This document shows, in pieces, positions 14,236 through 29,000 of a stretch of 64,000 nucleotides of DNA; position 1 is the first letter of the stretch; each line of letters opens with the position of its first letter. The DNA lies in the NCBI GenBank assembly GCA_036937835.1, contig CM072863.1, positions 1,816,501 to 1,880,500 on the forward strand, given 5' to 3'. The notes beneath the pieces are model-generated. The model did no database searches, was not told the DNA's origin, and was given only the letters and a program-made list of their open reading frames with translations. The DNA comes from Pampus argenteus. Taxonomy: Eukaryota; Chordata; Actinopteri; Scombriformes; Stromateidae. The translations under genes and the position numbers were made by a program.

Positions 14236-17200
14236 AAATGCTGGACATATGTTGATCCACTCTGGATGTTAAACAGAAACATGTATTCATGATGCACAGC
14301 ATGAATAATGTTTCTCTGCAGGAGCGATCAGGTGAGGCTGTGATGAATTTCAGTTGAGGGCAGCAGATGTTTAGTAGAAATCTTCATTTATCACATTAGA
14401 AACACGCTTCGGTCTCGATGATCTATTTTACACACGGAAACAAAGAAAAAGCTGCACACAAAGTTACACAAGCATCATTTCACCTACAGCGTCTTTAACT
14501 TTACAAACCAACAGAAACACATATAACAAATATCATGTTGTAAACATCTGTTCTGTACGTAGACGTGACGGAGAGTTTAAACTGATGTTTTCCCTGGAAA
14601 ACGCATTACACACATATTCAGCACACATATGAACCTCCACACGGAGGGCATGTGTTGTGTTTACTGCCACTTGTGAAGGCTTGTTAACTGAAGCGTCGGT
14701 CAGCCGGTGTTGTGTGTCTGTTGTGGGTCTGTTGTGTGTCTGTGTACTGATCCGAGTAGAATCAAGAAGAAAACAACACGATCTGTCAGATCACTTTCAC
14801 TTGTTTATTGTGAAGAATCGTGTTTATTCCTCGTTTCCTTGTTGGATGTTGGTGGTCTGTTGGTCGGAGACTGTTTGCTTTACCACAGCAGCACCTTCAC
14901 CTGCTGATAACATCAGAGGACAATGAGCCCTTTGCAGGAAGGAAGATGTCTGCAAAAATACACCTGTCTGCCTCAGTTAGAGCTGAACTGCAGTGAACTG
15001 AACCTTTACGTAGACGTCTGTGTCCACAAGATAAAGTCATTAAGATGTAAGATGTTTGAATTCAATCCAAACGGTGCAGAGCTGAACTCGTTCTCATCCT
15101 TTCCTTCCACATAAAAAGACTTCTGGGAGGTGAATTATGTTTTAACTTACATACTTTAAGATGATTTTCAATCCAAGTCTCACAGAAGCAAAGAGCAGCT
15201 TGACTCGGCCGTCCATCTACACTGTTCCAGGTTAAAGTACAGCAGTTACCTGCATTAGTTACCTGCATCTGAACCCTGCAGAACTGGTTCCACTAGTCTT
15301 ACTATATTAATATATATTATATTAATATTGTCTCACTTAGCTCTACTACAAGACGCACATACGTTTGGTCTTTTTGTGATTTGGGTGAACTGACCCTTTA
15401 AGCCTGCGGTGGACAGTCACTGCTGTAGGTTGATACTAACACTTACTGTCCAGACACGACCTCCTCTGAGATCCTCCGAATGTGAAACACAGACACCAAA
15501 CGTCTCTGCAGTGTTTGTTTCTCCCCTCAAGACAAACACTTTCATTACAGAACGTGTCATAAGAAAATCAACAAACGAAGCATCCTGCAGTACACAGAAA
15601 AACATGTCAACATCTTCTACCCAGACATGCTGTAAACACTTCCCCTCAGTTGTTTGTTCATATGGAGCAACAATTTCCCCCCAAAACACGCTTCATATTC
15701 TCTGTCCTTAACTTGTAATTACATGGAGGTGCAGGGTTAAGGCTACATTTGATTGCGCCAGCAGATTCCAGACGATTAATTACGTGTTATCATAAAGTTA
15801 GGACTGAGCCTGAAGTGGATTTTCTGTTTTCTTTGCAATTCAGATGGTGCTGGCTTCCCCCAAACTGGGCCTGAGTGCTTTGACCCGGCTGCTCAGAGGG
15901 AAGGAGCAGCGTCGGGCCAAAAGGAGAGATTCTTCTCTCAGACGCACATAAACAAACGGCGAGATGAAACAGAGAGAAGTAACGCCACCTCGGTTAAAAC
16001 ACGCAGCTTCTCCTAAAAATATCAGTTTGGAGCATTTATCTGCAGAAATGTTAGAAAACATTTTCTTAGACAACATGATCAATATTTGGGTAATAAATCT
16101 CACACTCTCATGATGACTGTGCACGTTTGTTATGAGGATTATGACTTTTGTGATTATTAAAAATTTGGATTATTAAATGTTAATCCAAACTTTCTGATCT
16201 GGCTATTGGCTCACGTACAAGCCTCCATTGATCAGTTTGAACCAGATGTTATGTGACGTTGCATAAGTGTGCGTCAGCTGTGTGATCGTTTCTCCGACAG
16301 AAATGCTCGGCGCAGCGTGAATCCTGCGTCCAGCGCTTATTTATGATGCTGTAAAGGTCTCAGAGTGTTAAACTGTAAAAACAAACATCTGTGAGCTGAC
16401 GATGTGCTGAGTCAGATGTCGGTACAGTGAACGTCTCATGTCACCTGCTAATGAAACAAAAGAACCATATAGTCACTGACTTTTTAAGACATGAATGACT
16501 TTCGAGCAGCTAAATGATGCAACAACTTAATTGTTTGGGGTTTTTTTTTTTTGGAAATTGCAGTAAAATACAGAAAAAAAAATGTTTTTTTACGCTTGGC
16601 TGAGATGAAAAAGTTGGCGCATTGATAAAAGCACAAATGCAATACCAACATTTTCGATCCAAGTCGATCCAAATCCAAATATCTGCATCAACAGCAGGAA
16701 ACGAGCTTCAATTCAAGCGTCTTTTGTTGGTTTTCTGAACATAATTTCATTTGGATGAATCTCTGGTTCATGGTGACTTTCTACGTTGGACACAGACTGT
16801 TTAACATACGTTGTGATTTTCTTCATCTAAACCAGCACAGGATGAGCTTTTCCTCCATCTCGTCCATTCTGCTTCTCACTTCCTGCCCTCCATCTGGCCG
16901 TAGCGCGTCACAGGAATCACATGACTGCCAACAGCCTACAGTATGCCAGCAAGGGGTTCCTATAGCAACATAATGTTCAACCGAAACTAACTGCCGGGTC
17001 AGAACAGTTTACAATAAACCCTTCAAAGCCTCTGAAACCAAAGCTTGTGGGATTTACTACCAGATAAATATACTGAATATGCCACTGTGTCAGTGAAACC
17101 CTCCACTAGAACAACATGAATGAGGTAATTGGATGCGTTGGGGTGGAGGCTCATCAAAATAAGAGTCTGCAGTGGAATAAACACACGTTAGCTGGAGCTG

Positions 17201-17491
17201 CCTGCAGTAAACATCTGCAAAACTGCAACAATTTAATATATATAAAATATAGAGATCCCAACAGAAGAGTGTCACTATTTCATTCATGGAGGTTTAAAAC
17301 GTTGTGATGTTGTTTGTAGTTTGCTTCCTGTCCAGTGTCACCACATTTTCTTTGGATCCGAGAGGTGAAGAAAGCAGTGGGTGTTTATCACAAGACCTCC
17401 AGAGAAAACCAGAGTAATGTCAAAATAATGGATTTCTAATGTGTTTGGATGGCTGAGTGTTTATGAGTGGGTGGGTTATTTAAAGTGTGCC

Positions 17492-17526
<35 letters not shown>

Positions 17527-19287
17527 GTGTAAGAATCTGCTCTGTTCCCTTCTATTATATGTTAAATCGACTACTTCTGTCTGTGTGGATCTTTTGAAGA
17601 CATATTTCCATCCTCCATCATCATCATCTTCATCATGTAGAGCTGCACAGATTTTCTGCATCAAGCTGCTCTGAAGACATTTGGCCTCCGAACAGGACGC
17701 CGTGTTTTTGGATTATAGGTTACTTTTATCGTCTCCTGTCGGTGAAAACTGTCTCAGATTAATTGCTGCACCATCAGTACCAAACTTTACTATTATCAGT
17801 TTATTATTTTTTGTCTTTTCATTTCATGCTTTATATGTGAACATATGGTTTGAATGACAATAAACTTGAACTTGTACAAGTTCAAGTTTATTGTCTTGTA
17901 CAAGCAAAAAAAACACGCTAAATAAAAGTGCAGACTTACATAAAATAAATTAGTACGAAGACATTTACTAAGGTGAAAATATCCCTGCGCTTACACACTT
18001 TAATAAATGAATCTCACTTTATGCACATTAATTTATATTTTACACTATAGGCTCTGCTGCACGCTTGTTTCATTTATTTTAAATTGCCTTTACTATCGTC
18101 TACTCGTTATCCACCAGCCTCCCCCTCCTCCACCTGCTCCTCGTCCTCCTCTGGGGAATCGATAAAACGAGTTTTATCTTTTCTACATTATCTACTATTT
18201 ACATAATTAGCCTTAACGAAGGCTGAATAACAGCGGAGCTTGCTGCTGCTGCTGGCATTGACACACAGCACGTAGCACTAAGTGGGCTGAATTAATGGTA
18301 GTAGCTTAAGCACCAGATGACAGGCTGAATAATCCTTAAAAACACAAACGGCTGCAAAAGACGTCAGTGATGAAATATCAGTATGCATCTTGGGAATTTG
18401 GCACTGTGCGTATGTATATGTGTGCATATGTGCATGTGTGTGTTTGATAGCATTTTATTTGTGCGTTCATTTTCGCTCATTTTAAACACAAGATTTGGCC
18501 TGGCGCATCAATTACAATCAATTTCTCCTTCAGTGCTGCTCGTAAGCGTGATTTAATAACATCATATCTTTGTTTGACTTGGCCACCTGTCTTGGCAGCA
18601 GAGAGAGAGACTCTTGATCCAGTTTGAAATTAGCTTGAACAATTTATTTAATGCTGACTTTAAATCAAACAATAAAGAGATTCAGCGCAGAGTTTTTAAT
18701 TAAAATGTCCTATAAAACTATTTATTAGATGCAAAAGTATAAGAGCTAGAAATATACAACGAGAAACGAGAAACTAAACCTGTTTAGTTGAAAGTTGTTG
18801 ATTGATGTTAGTTACTTAAGGCATCGTGGTTTCCGTTAAAGGATCAGACGACCGTCGTCTGGTTCTGGTTACGGTTCATCCATCCACCCCAAACTCTTCC
18901 CTACGTGGACTTTGTTACGATATATTTGATCAATATTTGCTACGGCCATTAGAGGGCGTTGTCCCGTTAACGTACATATTCGCTGTTTCTCTTGCGTTTA
19001 TGGCGGATCCTGTCGATGTTCGTGGGAGGACAGTGAGTCACCGGTCAACAGTCACTGATCTAATTATTGTTGTTTAATTAAACCACTCTGCGCCTCACAC
19101 AGTCTGAACCTTTAAACACAACTTTGAAGTGGTGAGGAGCGACCGAAATGTCCTCAAACGTTCTCAAACGTTCTCAAAGATAACAATACGAGGCCTCACG
19201 ATTACATGCTCGATTAGCAGCTAATCCAGCTGATATTTCATGCACAAACACACACTGTCCTTCCTTCTGACACACACATATACTGTA

Positions 19288-19320
<33 letters not shown>

Positions 19321-19487
19321 AGCTCTCGGGACAGTACTGGGAAATTTGCTGACTGGTGGTTTGTTTCTGCTCCAGCTGTTCTGCTGACAGCAGCGTTTCT
19401 CTGGGAAAAGCTAATTGACAAATGAACCCAATAAGTATGAACATTCAAAGGGAATCACTACAGCTGATTAGAGAGGGACTCTAATAA

Positions 19488-19533
<46 letters not shown>

Positions 19534-19643
19534 AATATGCATTTATACTTTATCTTTAACTGAGGCTGTAACAAATGTTTAACTGTGTTTTTATACATGC
19601 ATGTAATCATAGTCACTCAATGTGCAACAGACCAGCTGATTAG

Positions 19644-19681
<38 letters not shown>

Positions 19682-19831
19682 ACGTAACCTATCTCAGTAT
19701 CTGGGTTTGCTTAAGTGTCATTAAAAGGTCTCAAAGACTTTAGAAAAATCAGTGAGATGAAAAGCAGCTGCAGAACGCAACGAGGAAATTATCGAGCATT
19801 ATGGTATGGATTTGTTGTGTTTAAGTACGAT

Positions 19832-19863
<32 letters not shown>

Positions 19864-22800
19864 TTCACTGTTAGCAGAGGTGAGACGGGACGTTTTCTGG
19901 TTGGAGGTCACATTCACACCACACGGCGCTAAACATACAACAACATGTTGTAAGAACCCGAGTTAGCATAAACCAAATCTAAAGGCCAATGTGACTAGAC
20001 GGCGTATCGTTTCCATAGCAACAACGCTCTGTACTTCCTGTTCTAGCTGCCGTCTTTTCAGGTTTTGTTGTAGCTGGTCGTAACGTCTTAATATATAAAC
20101 ACTGGTTACTATTTTAAGGCCCAAAGTTTCATGTTTTCATGTTTATTTTTCCATTTTTTTATTTTATTCTCTTTATTTACCAGATTTTATTTTTATTTTT
20201 GGTGCTAATTAGTTTTGTGAAGATGATAAACTGAATATATTTGAAGCATGTTTGTTTTATTAATCTACAATTTAATTTCAGCAAATGTAAAAACATTTTG
20301 CAAGACAGAAGTCATCATATTTTTCTCCATTATACATCATATACATTTGTTAACATAGAGTTGTAACGGTAGAAATGTCGTTCACATGCTTCCCTCTTTG
20401 TGTCTATGTCTTTTATTTCCTCTCACCTCCTCCCGTCCGCCCGTCTGACTTTATCTCTTTCGCCCTCTTTGTTCGTCTCCCCTCTCGGTGATTTATGGGT
20501 TAACAGGCGACTTGTCTGGAAGTGTTGAACTACGTCTTCCACACTATTTCATCCCCCTCTGTTGTTTTTTCTCTTGTCTGTCGCAGACACTTACTCCCAC
20601 TTTCTGTATCTTTTTACCTTTTCTTTTAGACACTCGAGCTCTCATTTCACTCTGATAGTTAAAGTAAAACACTGCTTCAAACTGCCTTTTGATTTCCCGA
20701 TCCAACAATCCAACAATCCAACAATTCAAACTAAATTATTAGTCCCACAGTACCCACAGCGTTCTGGGAAGAATGACAACAACATACTGGGATGAATTTG
20801 AAGTTTTGCAACCAAACTTAATGTTTGAAGTCTAACAGCAACATAAACGCTCGTCTTTGTCACAGATCGTTGTCGTTGTTCCGGAGAAAAGTCACACAGA
20901 GGAAGCAATTTGTTGATAATTGTGTGTTTTTTAGTTGAAACAAGATGTGAAATGTTTTGCACACTCATTTTGTTTTTTGGTTTTTGTTTTTTTTTGTGGT
21001 TCTGTTTTACTTTGGCACAGTTTCAGTTGGCAAATTTATGAAAGTGTTGAAGTTCCAAATGTGAGGCTCATTTTTCTCATTTTTTAAGAAACAAATATTA
21101 AACAGATTTTTAGGTAATTGATCTGTCACGGTATTAACTTCTGTGATTTTAAAAACCTGTTTTCTCTGCTCGTAAAAGGAAAAATGTGGGTCTCTTTACT
21201 ACTTATTCTCGTAGTGAATGGCAGATTCTTCTTTCTTCCTCTTTTCTTCTCTCTTCCTCGCTATCAGCTTGTTTGAAGTGCGTCTCCTGTCCGTCAGATT
21301 CAGGCTGTTGATAACAGTCCAGCAATCAGCTGCAGGGATACAGAAGGCCGACCTGGCTCCTACTAAAAAGAAACTCCTGTAAACTGCTGTGTTTCTATTT
21401 GATCCTTTTCCTCTTTACGGGGCAGTTAAAGCCGTCGGTAACCAGGTCTGAAAATGAGCCACATGTGGTCAAAGGGCAGCTGCAGCGAGTTTATCCTGCT
21501 GCCTGTGATAACGGCACAAGAGATGCAAACAGTGGCAGCCAAAAAGGCTCATACGGAGAATAATAAGTGTGTGTACTTCACTTATAAGAGATGAGTCTTA
21601 ATTCCATACAGAGTACTGGGTGGCTTGATGATGAACAACATTAGTCCATTTTTATGGCTTTTTTTCAGATTTTTATGGTTGTCATGTTGTGCAGTTCATC
21701 TCTTATTTTGAAATCCTAAAATCAGATAAACAAAACAGTGATGTCTTTTGTTCTGAAATTTGTTTGTGCTGTAATCACATTGCCTCTGTGAGAATCCAGC
21801 CTTTACGTTATCAGATCATAAACCAACCGGCTCCTCGGCCAGCACACAAACCTTTTTATGAACACACACTGCAGAAACACAATAAAACCGCCTGGACGCC
21901 GTTTCCAAACACTCCCAACAGGGGAATAAACTCGGAGACGAATCCCGGAGACGAAAACCTATAAACGGTTAATTCAGACTTTGGGGAGCAGTGAACATCA
22001 CTGTTGTAAACTTCAAAAGAGTCTGACGAACCCGAATACATCTGTTCAGGTGAGGTAAGACACATCTACAAGACGTCACCTGTGACTCAGGAATTATTTG
22101 GGAATTAAAACGATATTTTATAAAATAAGATTTACTTTTTCTGTAACGGCCAGAAAATATCTGATGATGTCAGCGGTGGAAAATGTTTACTCTAGTTTAA
22201 GGCTACTTATGGGATAATTGAAGGATAATGTTGGAAACATCGGGGTTAAACACACGTTTATTTCTAGAGGATAAACTAATAATCATGTGATCAAACAGTA
22301 ACTTCAACACCCACAAACTGCAGAGTTTAAAGGATAATTCGAGTATTCGGACTGTATTCCTGCAGCTCGGTGGTGTTGTCTTAATATACTGCAGACACGT
22401 TCACTTTCATGTTAGAATAAAGTAGATTACATAAATCATAATCATAATGGGAGCATTTACCAGCTTCAGTGTTTTTGCTCATGTTACATATTTGTATGTG
22501 TTCATGCTTTCTTTTTCACGTCTTACCTCGTAAAAAAAGGCGCGTATACAACTGTGTACAATTTATGACGATATCTTCTTACCAATATAAGAATATATGT
22601 GCTCAATAAACCTCAGAAACTCTGGTGCTCGTCTGACATTTGACATTAATTTAACTCTTTACGCTCCTCAGGCTTGTGTTGTGTCTCTCTCTTTAAAATC
22701 CAATTTTCCCCGTCTTATCCCGTCATGGTTCTGCTGTGTGTGTCTCTGCAGAGGGTTATCATCAAAATAACCTCGGAGCACATCAAAGCATCTCACTGCA

Positions 22801-25800
22801 GCAGCAGCTGATAGTCGGGCTGTGATCTGACCACAGTGGCTTTCCTGTTTCTCTCTCTTAGGCTCAGGTCCATTTGAAGTCAGTCATTTGGCAGAAAACT
22901 AAACAAGCCCCCTGTTAACTACCTCACTTAGTGCTGTTTACAGACAGACTCTCGAAAAAACCACCAAACTGCTGCAGAGGCCACGAAACCAAAGAACAAC
23001 TGGAGAAAAACACTTCAAACTGTTCCTGAATCAGATCAGGTATTAATTCTCATGTGGATGATTTGTATTGATCTTTTATTTTCAGACTCATCTCACAGAG
23101 ATCCTGTGTAAAGATGCCAATAACAGGATAAATCCTTCACTGCTCGTTGGATGGCAATCAATTTTATCAACGACTGTTTTCTTAATCAAATAATCATCAT
23201 CAAACATGTGTATCAGGTTCTTGAATATCTTTAGGCTTTGGACTGTTGATGTATGAAGACATCACCTTCGATTACAACATTTTCTATACATAATAATCAA
23301 TTAATTGAGAAAAAAACAATCAACAGATCAATTGAATTGAATAGATAGAGGACATTCATGTTCCCCAGAGGATGAATCCTGCCGACGTTGGTGATCCTTT
23401 GACTTCTTCTGTAGCGCCACCATGAGGTTGGAGGATGAATTTTAATCCTTCTGGTGACCCTAATCTTGAATTTTTAACAATATTTTGGTTTATGCAAAAC
23501 TAATAAGATTCTCAACAGCCTCAGCAGCACTTTGCATTTACTGGTAATTAGCAAATGTTGCACGCTAACGTGGAAAATCAAGACAGTGAAGATCATAATC
23601 ACCTAGCATGTTAGCATCGCCATCGTGAGAGAAATGAAATGAATGGATATGTGGAGTGTGGTGTGACACTAAAGCAGCACATCTAACAGTCTGCTGGTGA
23701 GTAATCAGGTCGGGTTTGATGGATCACAGCTGCTCTGTTGATAAAGTCACTGCAGTCTAAAAACAATGAGGTGGTGAGGTGACCCGCTGCGTGCTCCTTC
23801 ATCTTTGCTGCAGTGTGAAACCGACCGAAGTGAAGGACTCCAGCTTTAGGATCTGATTTGTGACTTCCTGAGCTCTGAGAGAGAACATTTGCCACCAGTG
23901 ACCGCATGAGAAACGCAAATATTCAGAAGAATTTGAACAAATGAACCGAGTCCACTGTGTGTCTGTTTGGGGGGACGGGGGGAACGGGACATTTCTCTTG
24001 ACTTCATGACTTAGACACAAGACAGCCGCTTCAGTTGAAAAGATTTGGCCTTGTGCAACTTTGCATCTCTTTTAGTATTTCAAAATACCTTGTTGCTTGT
24101 TGTGCAGGAAAGCAGAAGTTATGTCGAGAAAAGCCAACGGTGACTGACAGGATATTAATCAGCAGCTATTATGATAATCAATAAACAGTCTCTGGCTCCA
24201 CCTCCACAAACATCATGTCTTATATTATAAACTGAATATTTCGGACTCTTTGATCAGAACAATTGGAAATTTTATTTTTATTATTTTATTATTTCATTTT
24301 TAGTAATAATTATTAGTTGCAGCTTTAAATTAAATCTACAAGCTCAGTAAACATAACATGAGATTCTTCATGCTCTTTTGTGCTCCAGATTACAGTTTGC
24401 TTGACCTATTTATATCGTATTTATTGTTTATTATGGAAAAATTGTGGCTTGATCCTCTTTGAAAAAGAGATTTTAATCTTTATTTAGTTAAATAAAGGTT
24501 ATAGAAATTTTATATATTAAAATATATATATTTTTATTCACATAAAAGAAACAAAAAGCATTCAGAAGATGTGGAAGCAAACACATAGAGGCACAAAATC
24601 AAACCAGACTGAAATAATATCTGCCTCCACAAGGATGAATTTATGGGGGCGTTAATTTAGTTCAAGCCTGAAAACGCCTTTAACTTCATGATGTTTGGTG
24701 CTATAGCGTTCAGGAGGAGGGAGGGAGACGAAATACAAAGGAGAAAAAGAAGAAAGAGAAGAAAGAGAGAAGAGAGGGACAGAGAAAGTGAGACAAAGAC
24801 GTGAGAGCAGAGAAAGAAAGAGGAGACGTAGTTATCTGAAAGCTCTGATGAGAGGACGGTGGACAGATACGGACTGACTGGACCCTGAAGGTGAAAGGTT
24901 AAAGGTCAACCCTGTGTCTCAGCTCTGGACTTGACCCGTGTCGCCTCTGAGGTTTTAACAGTGTGGGTGGTAAACACACCGACACACACACACACGTATT
25001 CATGCTGACTTGAAATCTCAGTGGTTTAATCCAGCGAAGCACCACGTTGAATTTACACTCTGGGCAGATTAAAATCTTTCCAGTAAGTAATTCAATCCGT
25101 CCTTCAGCTAAAGACTGAACTTCCCAAACAGGATCGACTCTGGCGGGCAGCAGAAATAATGAAATTGTTACTCGCTCCATTTACGCTGGAATGTATCTAA
25201 ACTCATTTAACGTGTCAATCACAACCTCAGCTAGTGAGCATCAAACTGTTAAGATGAAGAAACCTGACGAGGTGGCCGAGTGGTTATGGCGATGGACTGC
25301 TAATCCATTGTGCTCTGCACGCGTGGGTTCGAATCCCATCCTCGTCGAGGGGTAACGCTTCTATTTATGTGCAGCAGTAGCTCAGTCCATAGGGACTTGG
25401 CTTGAAAACCGGAGGGTGGTGGTTCAAGTCCCACATGGACCAAAAATATGGACCCCCCCCCCAACTGCTCACTGACCCTTCTTGACCCTGATCAATGCCA
25501 GAAAATGAATTGCCAACAAGCGATTTATCATTTTGAGTGAATATTTTCTAGTTTATTTGACAATAAACTGAATACTTTGAGGTTGGCGCCTGAAAAAACA
25601 AAGACTGAAAGGTTTTGTGAAACTTTTTCAGCATTTTATAGACCAAATGACTAATCAATTAATCAATAATAAAAAATAATAATCTTGAGTCGCAGGGCTT
25701 TGTGATGCCTTTATTGTTACTGTCTTCAAACTCATCAGGTTGCAGCTGTTCAGTATTAACTTCATCACTTTAGAAGATGATACAGTACATCCAGTATTAC

Positions 25801-25964
25801 CACGGCAACAGCACGGTTAAACAACACCTGTACAGGAGTGTTGTACAACAGGTGTAAACTCTGGTAATGTGATGATACAAAAAAAAACTAGTTTTACTTT
25901 ACTTTTACTTTACAGCAATTTATGAGTTTTATGATGAAGAGAAGACGATGATCATTTCAGAGAG

Positions 25965-26008
<44 letters not shown>

Positions 26009-29000
26009 CACTGGGAGGACGAGTCTTCACACATCACTTCATCCTACAATATCTACTTGAAAGTTTGTGTTTTTGTGATGAAATGAGGAAGTTGAAATGA
26101 GGAATTTATTGTACATGCCAACTCTCTGGAGGCCGTGATGGATGCAACGAACATGTAGAAAGCAAAATAAATCTGCTGTTAACTCAGCTTTCCTTCTATA
26201 AGAATTATGATTTATATACTCTGACTTATATAGGCTCTGACTCTAACAGAAGCATTATTCCTGCTGCTGTTCTGTGGCGCTGAAATGATCGTAATGATGA
26301 TGAATGACGACTCGGTGCACGCAGACTCCTGTAAAAAATGTTTTCTTTCACTTATCTGATTTCATGGATCAACATCACCTGCTGCAACCAAATCACTTCA
26401 ATCTGCACGTCAGCAGAAGTCTGACTGAATAATTTAGCTGTCATGACGGAGATGACGGAGCGACTGTATGACGGAGGAAAGCTGTGTGGTCTGAACACGG
26501 CAGCACCGACTGTAGATCTGATCATCACAACATACAACATGTATGTTATTACTGGTCGATACTACTGGTCCACCAGTGACAATCACAGGTGTCTCAGATG
26601 TCTCAACTAGCTCAAAAAGTCAGAAACTATTTTTCCTTAATAAAATACTCACCTGTGTCATTGAGACACAGGTGAGTAATCTAATGCAATCCAAAACAAT
26701 ATGTCATAAATTCTACTTTTATGAAGCTTTTTAGTGTTTATTGACATTGTCAGAAAAATGATAATTCTACTTATGTTTAATATTGAGGTTGTAGTTGGTG
26801 GTGGTGGTGTTATAAGGGATGGGCTATACTGAAAAGAGTTCCTAAAACCTAAGGTTAGGTTTAGATTTAGATTTAGATTTAGATTTACATTTAGGTTTAG
26901 GTTAGGTTAGGCTAGGTTAGGTTAGGTTTAGATTTAGATTTAGATTCAGGGTTAAGTTATGTATATGTTTATGTTTAGGTTAGGTTTAGGGTTAGGTTAT
27001 GTATATGTTTTATGTTTATGTTTAGGTTTGGTTTAGGTTAGTTATAGGTTAGGTTTAGATTAAGTTTAGGTTTGGTTTAGGTTAGGTTAGGTTAGGTTTA
27101 GGTTATGTTTATGTTTATATTTATGTTTATGTTTAAGTTTAGGCTACCGCACTCTTCTGAAACAAAATTCCAGTCCAGGAAACCTTTTAACATTTACTGC
27201 CACCACTAAAATGTGTTTAAACTAAAAACAGTTCAACACTTTAGCTGTGATTTGGTTGTAAGTATGTCTAATTAGAGTCCTGTTTGTCCTGAACAAATAG
27301 AGCAATGCTGTCTGACACTCAGCTCCCAGCCTGCAGTTTGTTGAAGATGCTAATTTAGCATTAGCATCAGCCTCAGGCTAAACCAGAGCTACCAACAACT
27401 CTTTTACATTTTCAGTCATTTTACACTTTATGCTGCTCTTACGGGATTAAAAACACTTGTGTAACTGCATCTTACTAAACAGTAGGAGGCTCCACCTAGT
27501 GGTGCACGTCCCTCATCTGTATTGATGGTTAATATATTTGAATCTACTAATTTGATTTTCTACCATCTAAAGTGGTGGACTGAAAGCACCAGTTCACCAC
27601 CACAAAGATCCAGGGTCTAATTCTGGTCTGTAAACAGCCAGAGAGGGTTCTCGTCCTTGGTTGGTCCAGTCGCCACAGTAGACGGTGGTCCTGGGGGGAT
27701 CCTGCCACATGTTACCCGGTGAAGCTCATCACTGGCAGGTGAAAAGAAACAGCAGGAGACAACATACTGTATGTCCCACCGGAGGCTTGTATCTGTCTGC
27801 AGCCTCCACAGGACGACAGTTAGATAAGACTATACACCTGACAAATGAGAAATGTTCAAACCCTCTGGAGTACAAGTTCTGCTCAAACGTGCGTCAGATT
27901 CAAGAGAGATGAAACAAAGCTTCAGAAAAAGTCACTCAGACCTTCATCAGAAATCAGTTTACCGGAATAAATAATATAATGATTGAAGACTCACACTTGA
28001 TCCTTCGTAGCTGTCATACGTGCTCCGTTTTTCATGCCGACATGTTAATTACAGTCTACTGAGGTATTTATACAGGATGCATGCACAGTAATGATGGAGC
28101 GGGCTTTTACAACGGCTCTCATTACGCACCGCGGAGTCGCTCAGACCACAGATGGAAGAATTATAGTTTGTTAAGACAACAGGAGGGAAATCACTCTCTG
28201 CCCCTCTGCTGAGTGAAACCAGCTGCCACTCATCCAGAGCCACAACCCCAAACTTTGATCTCTGTCCCACACATCACCAAACGAGAAAATCAAACCTGCT
28301 CCAATCTGAAATAACAAGTATTCACTCCAACTAATGACACACACACACACACACACACACTGTGCACACACACACACACACTGTGCACACGCAGCTGCCG
28401 AGGCACATATCTGTCATATCTGAGTTTCTTAAACAAAACACAACATTGACTGTGTTTTACAAACATGCTTCATTATTTCTCCAGTCTGCTTTCAGGACGG
28501 AGCGTCCCTCGATATTTCACTACAACACACACACACACACACACACACGTATGTCAAGTCAAGACTACCACACACGCCGCCATGTTCTCCTGTGGCGTTC
28601 AGCCTCCAGTCATTGTGTGTATTGAAATTCTGCTTTAAAACTGATTCACCTGTGATGACAATAAATTTCCCTCTTTTAGAGAAATAAATAAAAATGGGTT
28701 TATCCATATTGCCCAATATGACAAATCAAAGCCTCAGGAGGGTTTACAATCAGTCCAGCAATACAACATCCTGTGCCCTTCGACCCTTAATTCAAACAGG
28801 GAAAAACTCTCTAAAAAAAACGTTTAATGAGGAAAAGATGGAAGAAACCTCAAGAAGAGCAACAGAGGATGGACAGACAGGAAACAGATGTTGTGTGAAC
28901 AGAATACAGCATGGAAAAAGAGGATTACAAACTTATAGATAACAACAGCTCCATGATTTATGATTAATATGTTCTTCTGCAATGTGGTTGTATTCAGTTG

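Noticed and set aside
25371..25443. Second tRNA gene
   Set aside because: Has A and B boxes but no acceptor stem pairing; fits a SINE head.
26855..27145. True interstitial telomere array
   Set aside because: Units are mostly ttaggt/ttagat, not TTAGGG; kept only as a tentative finding.
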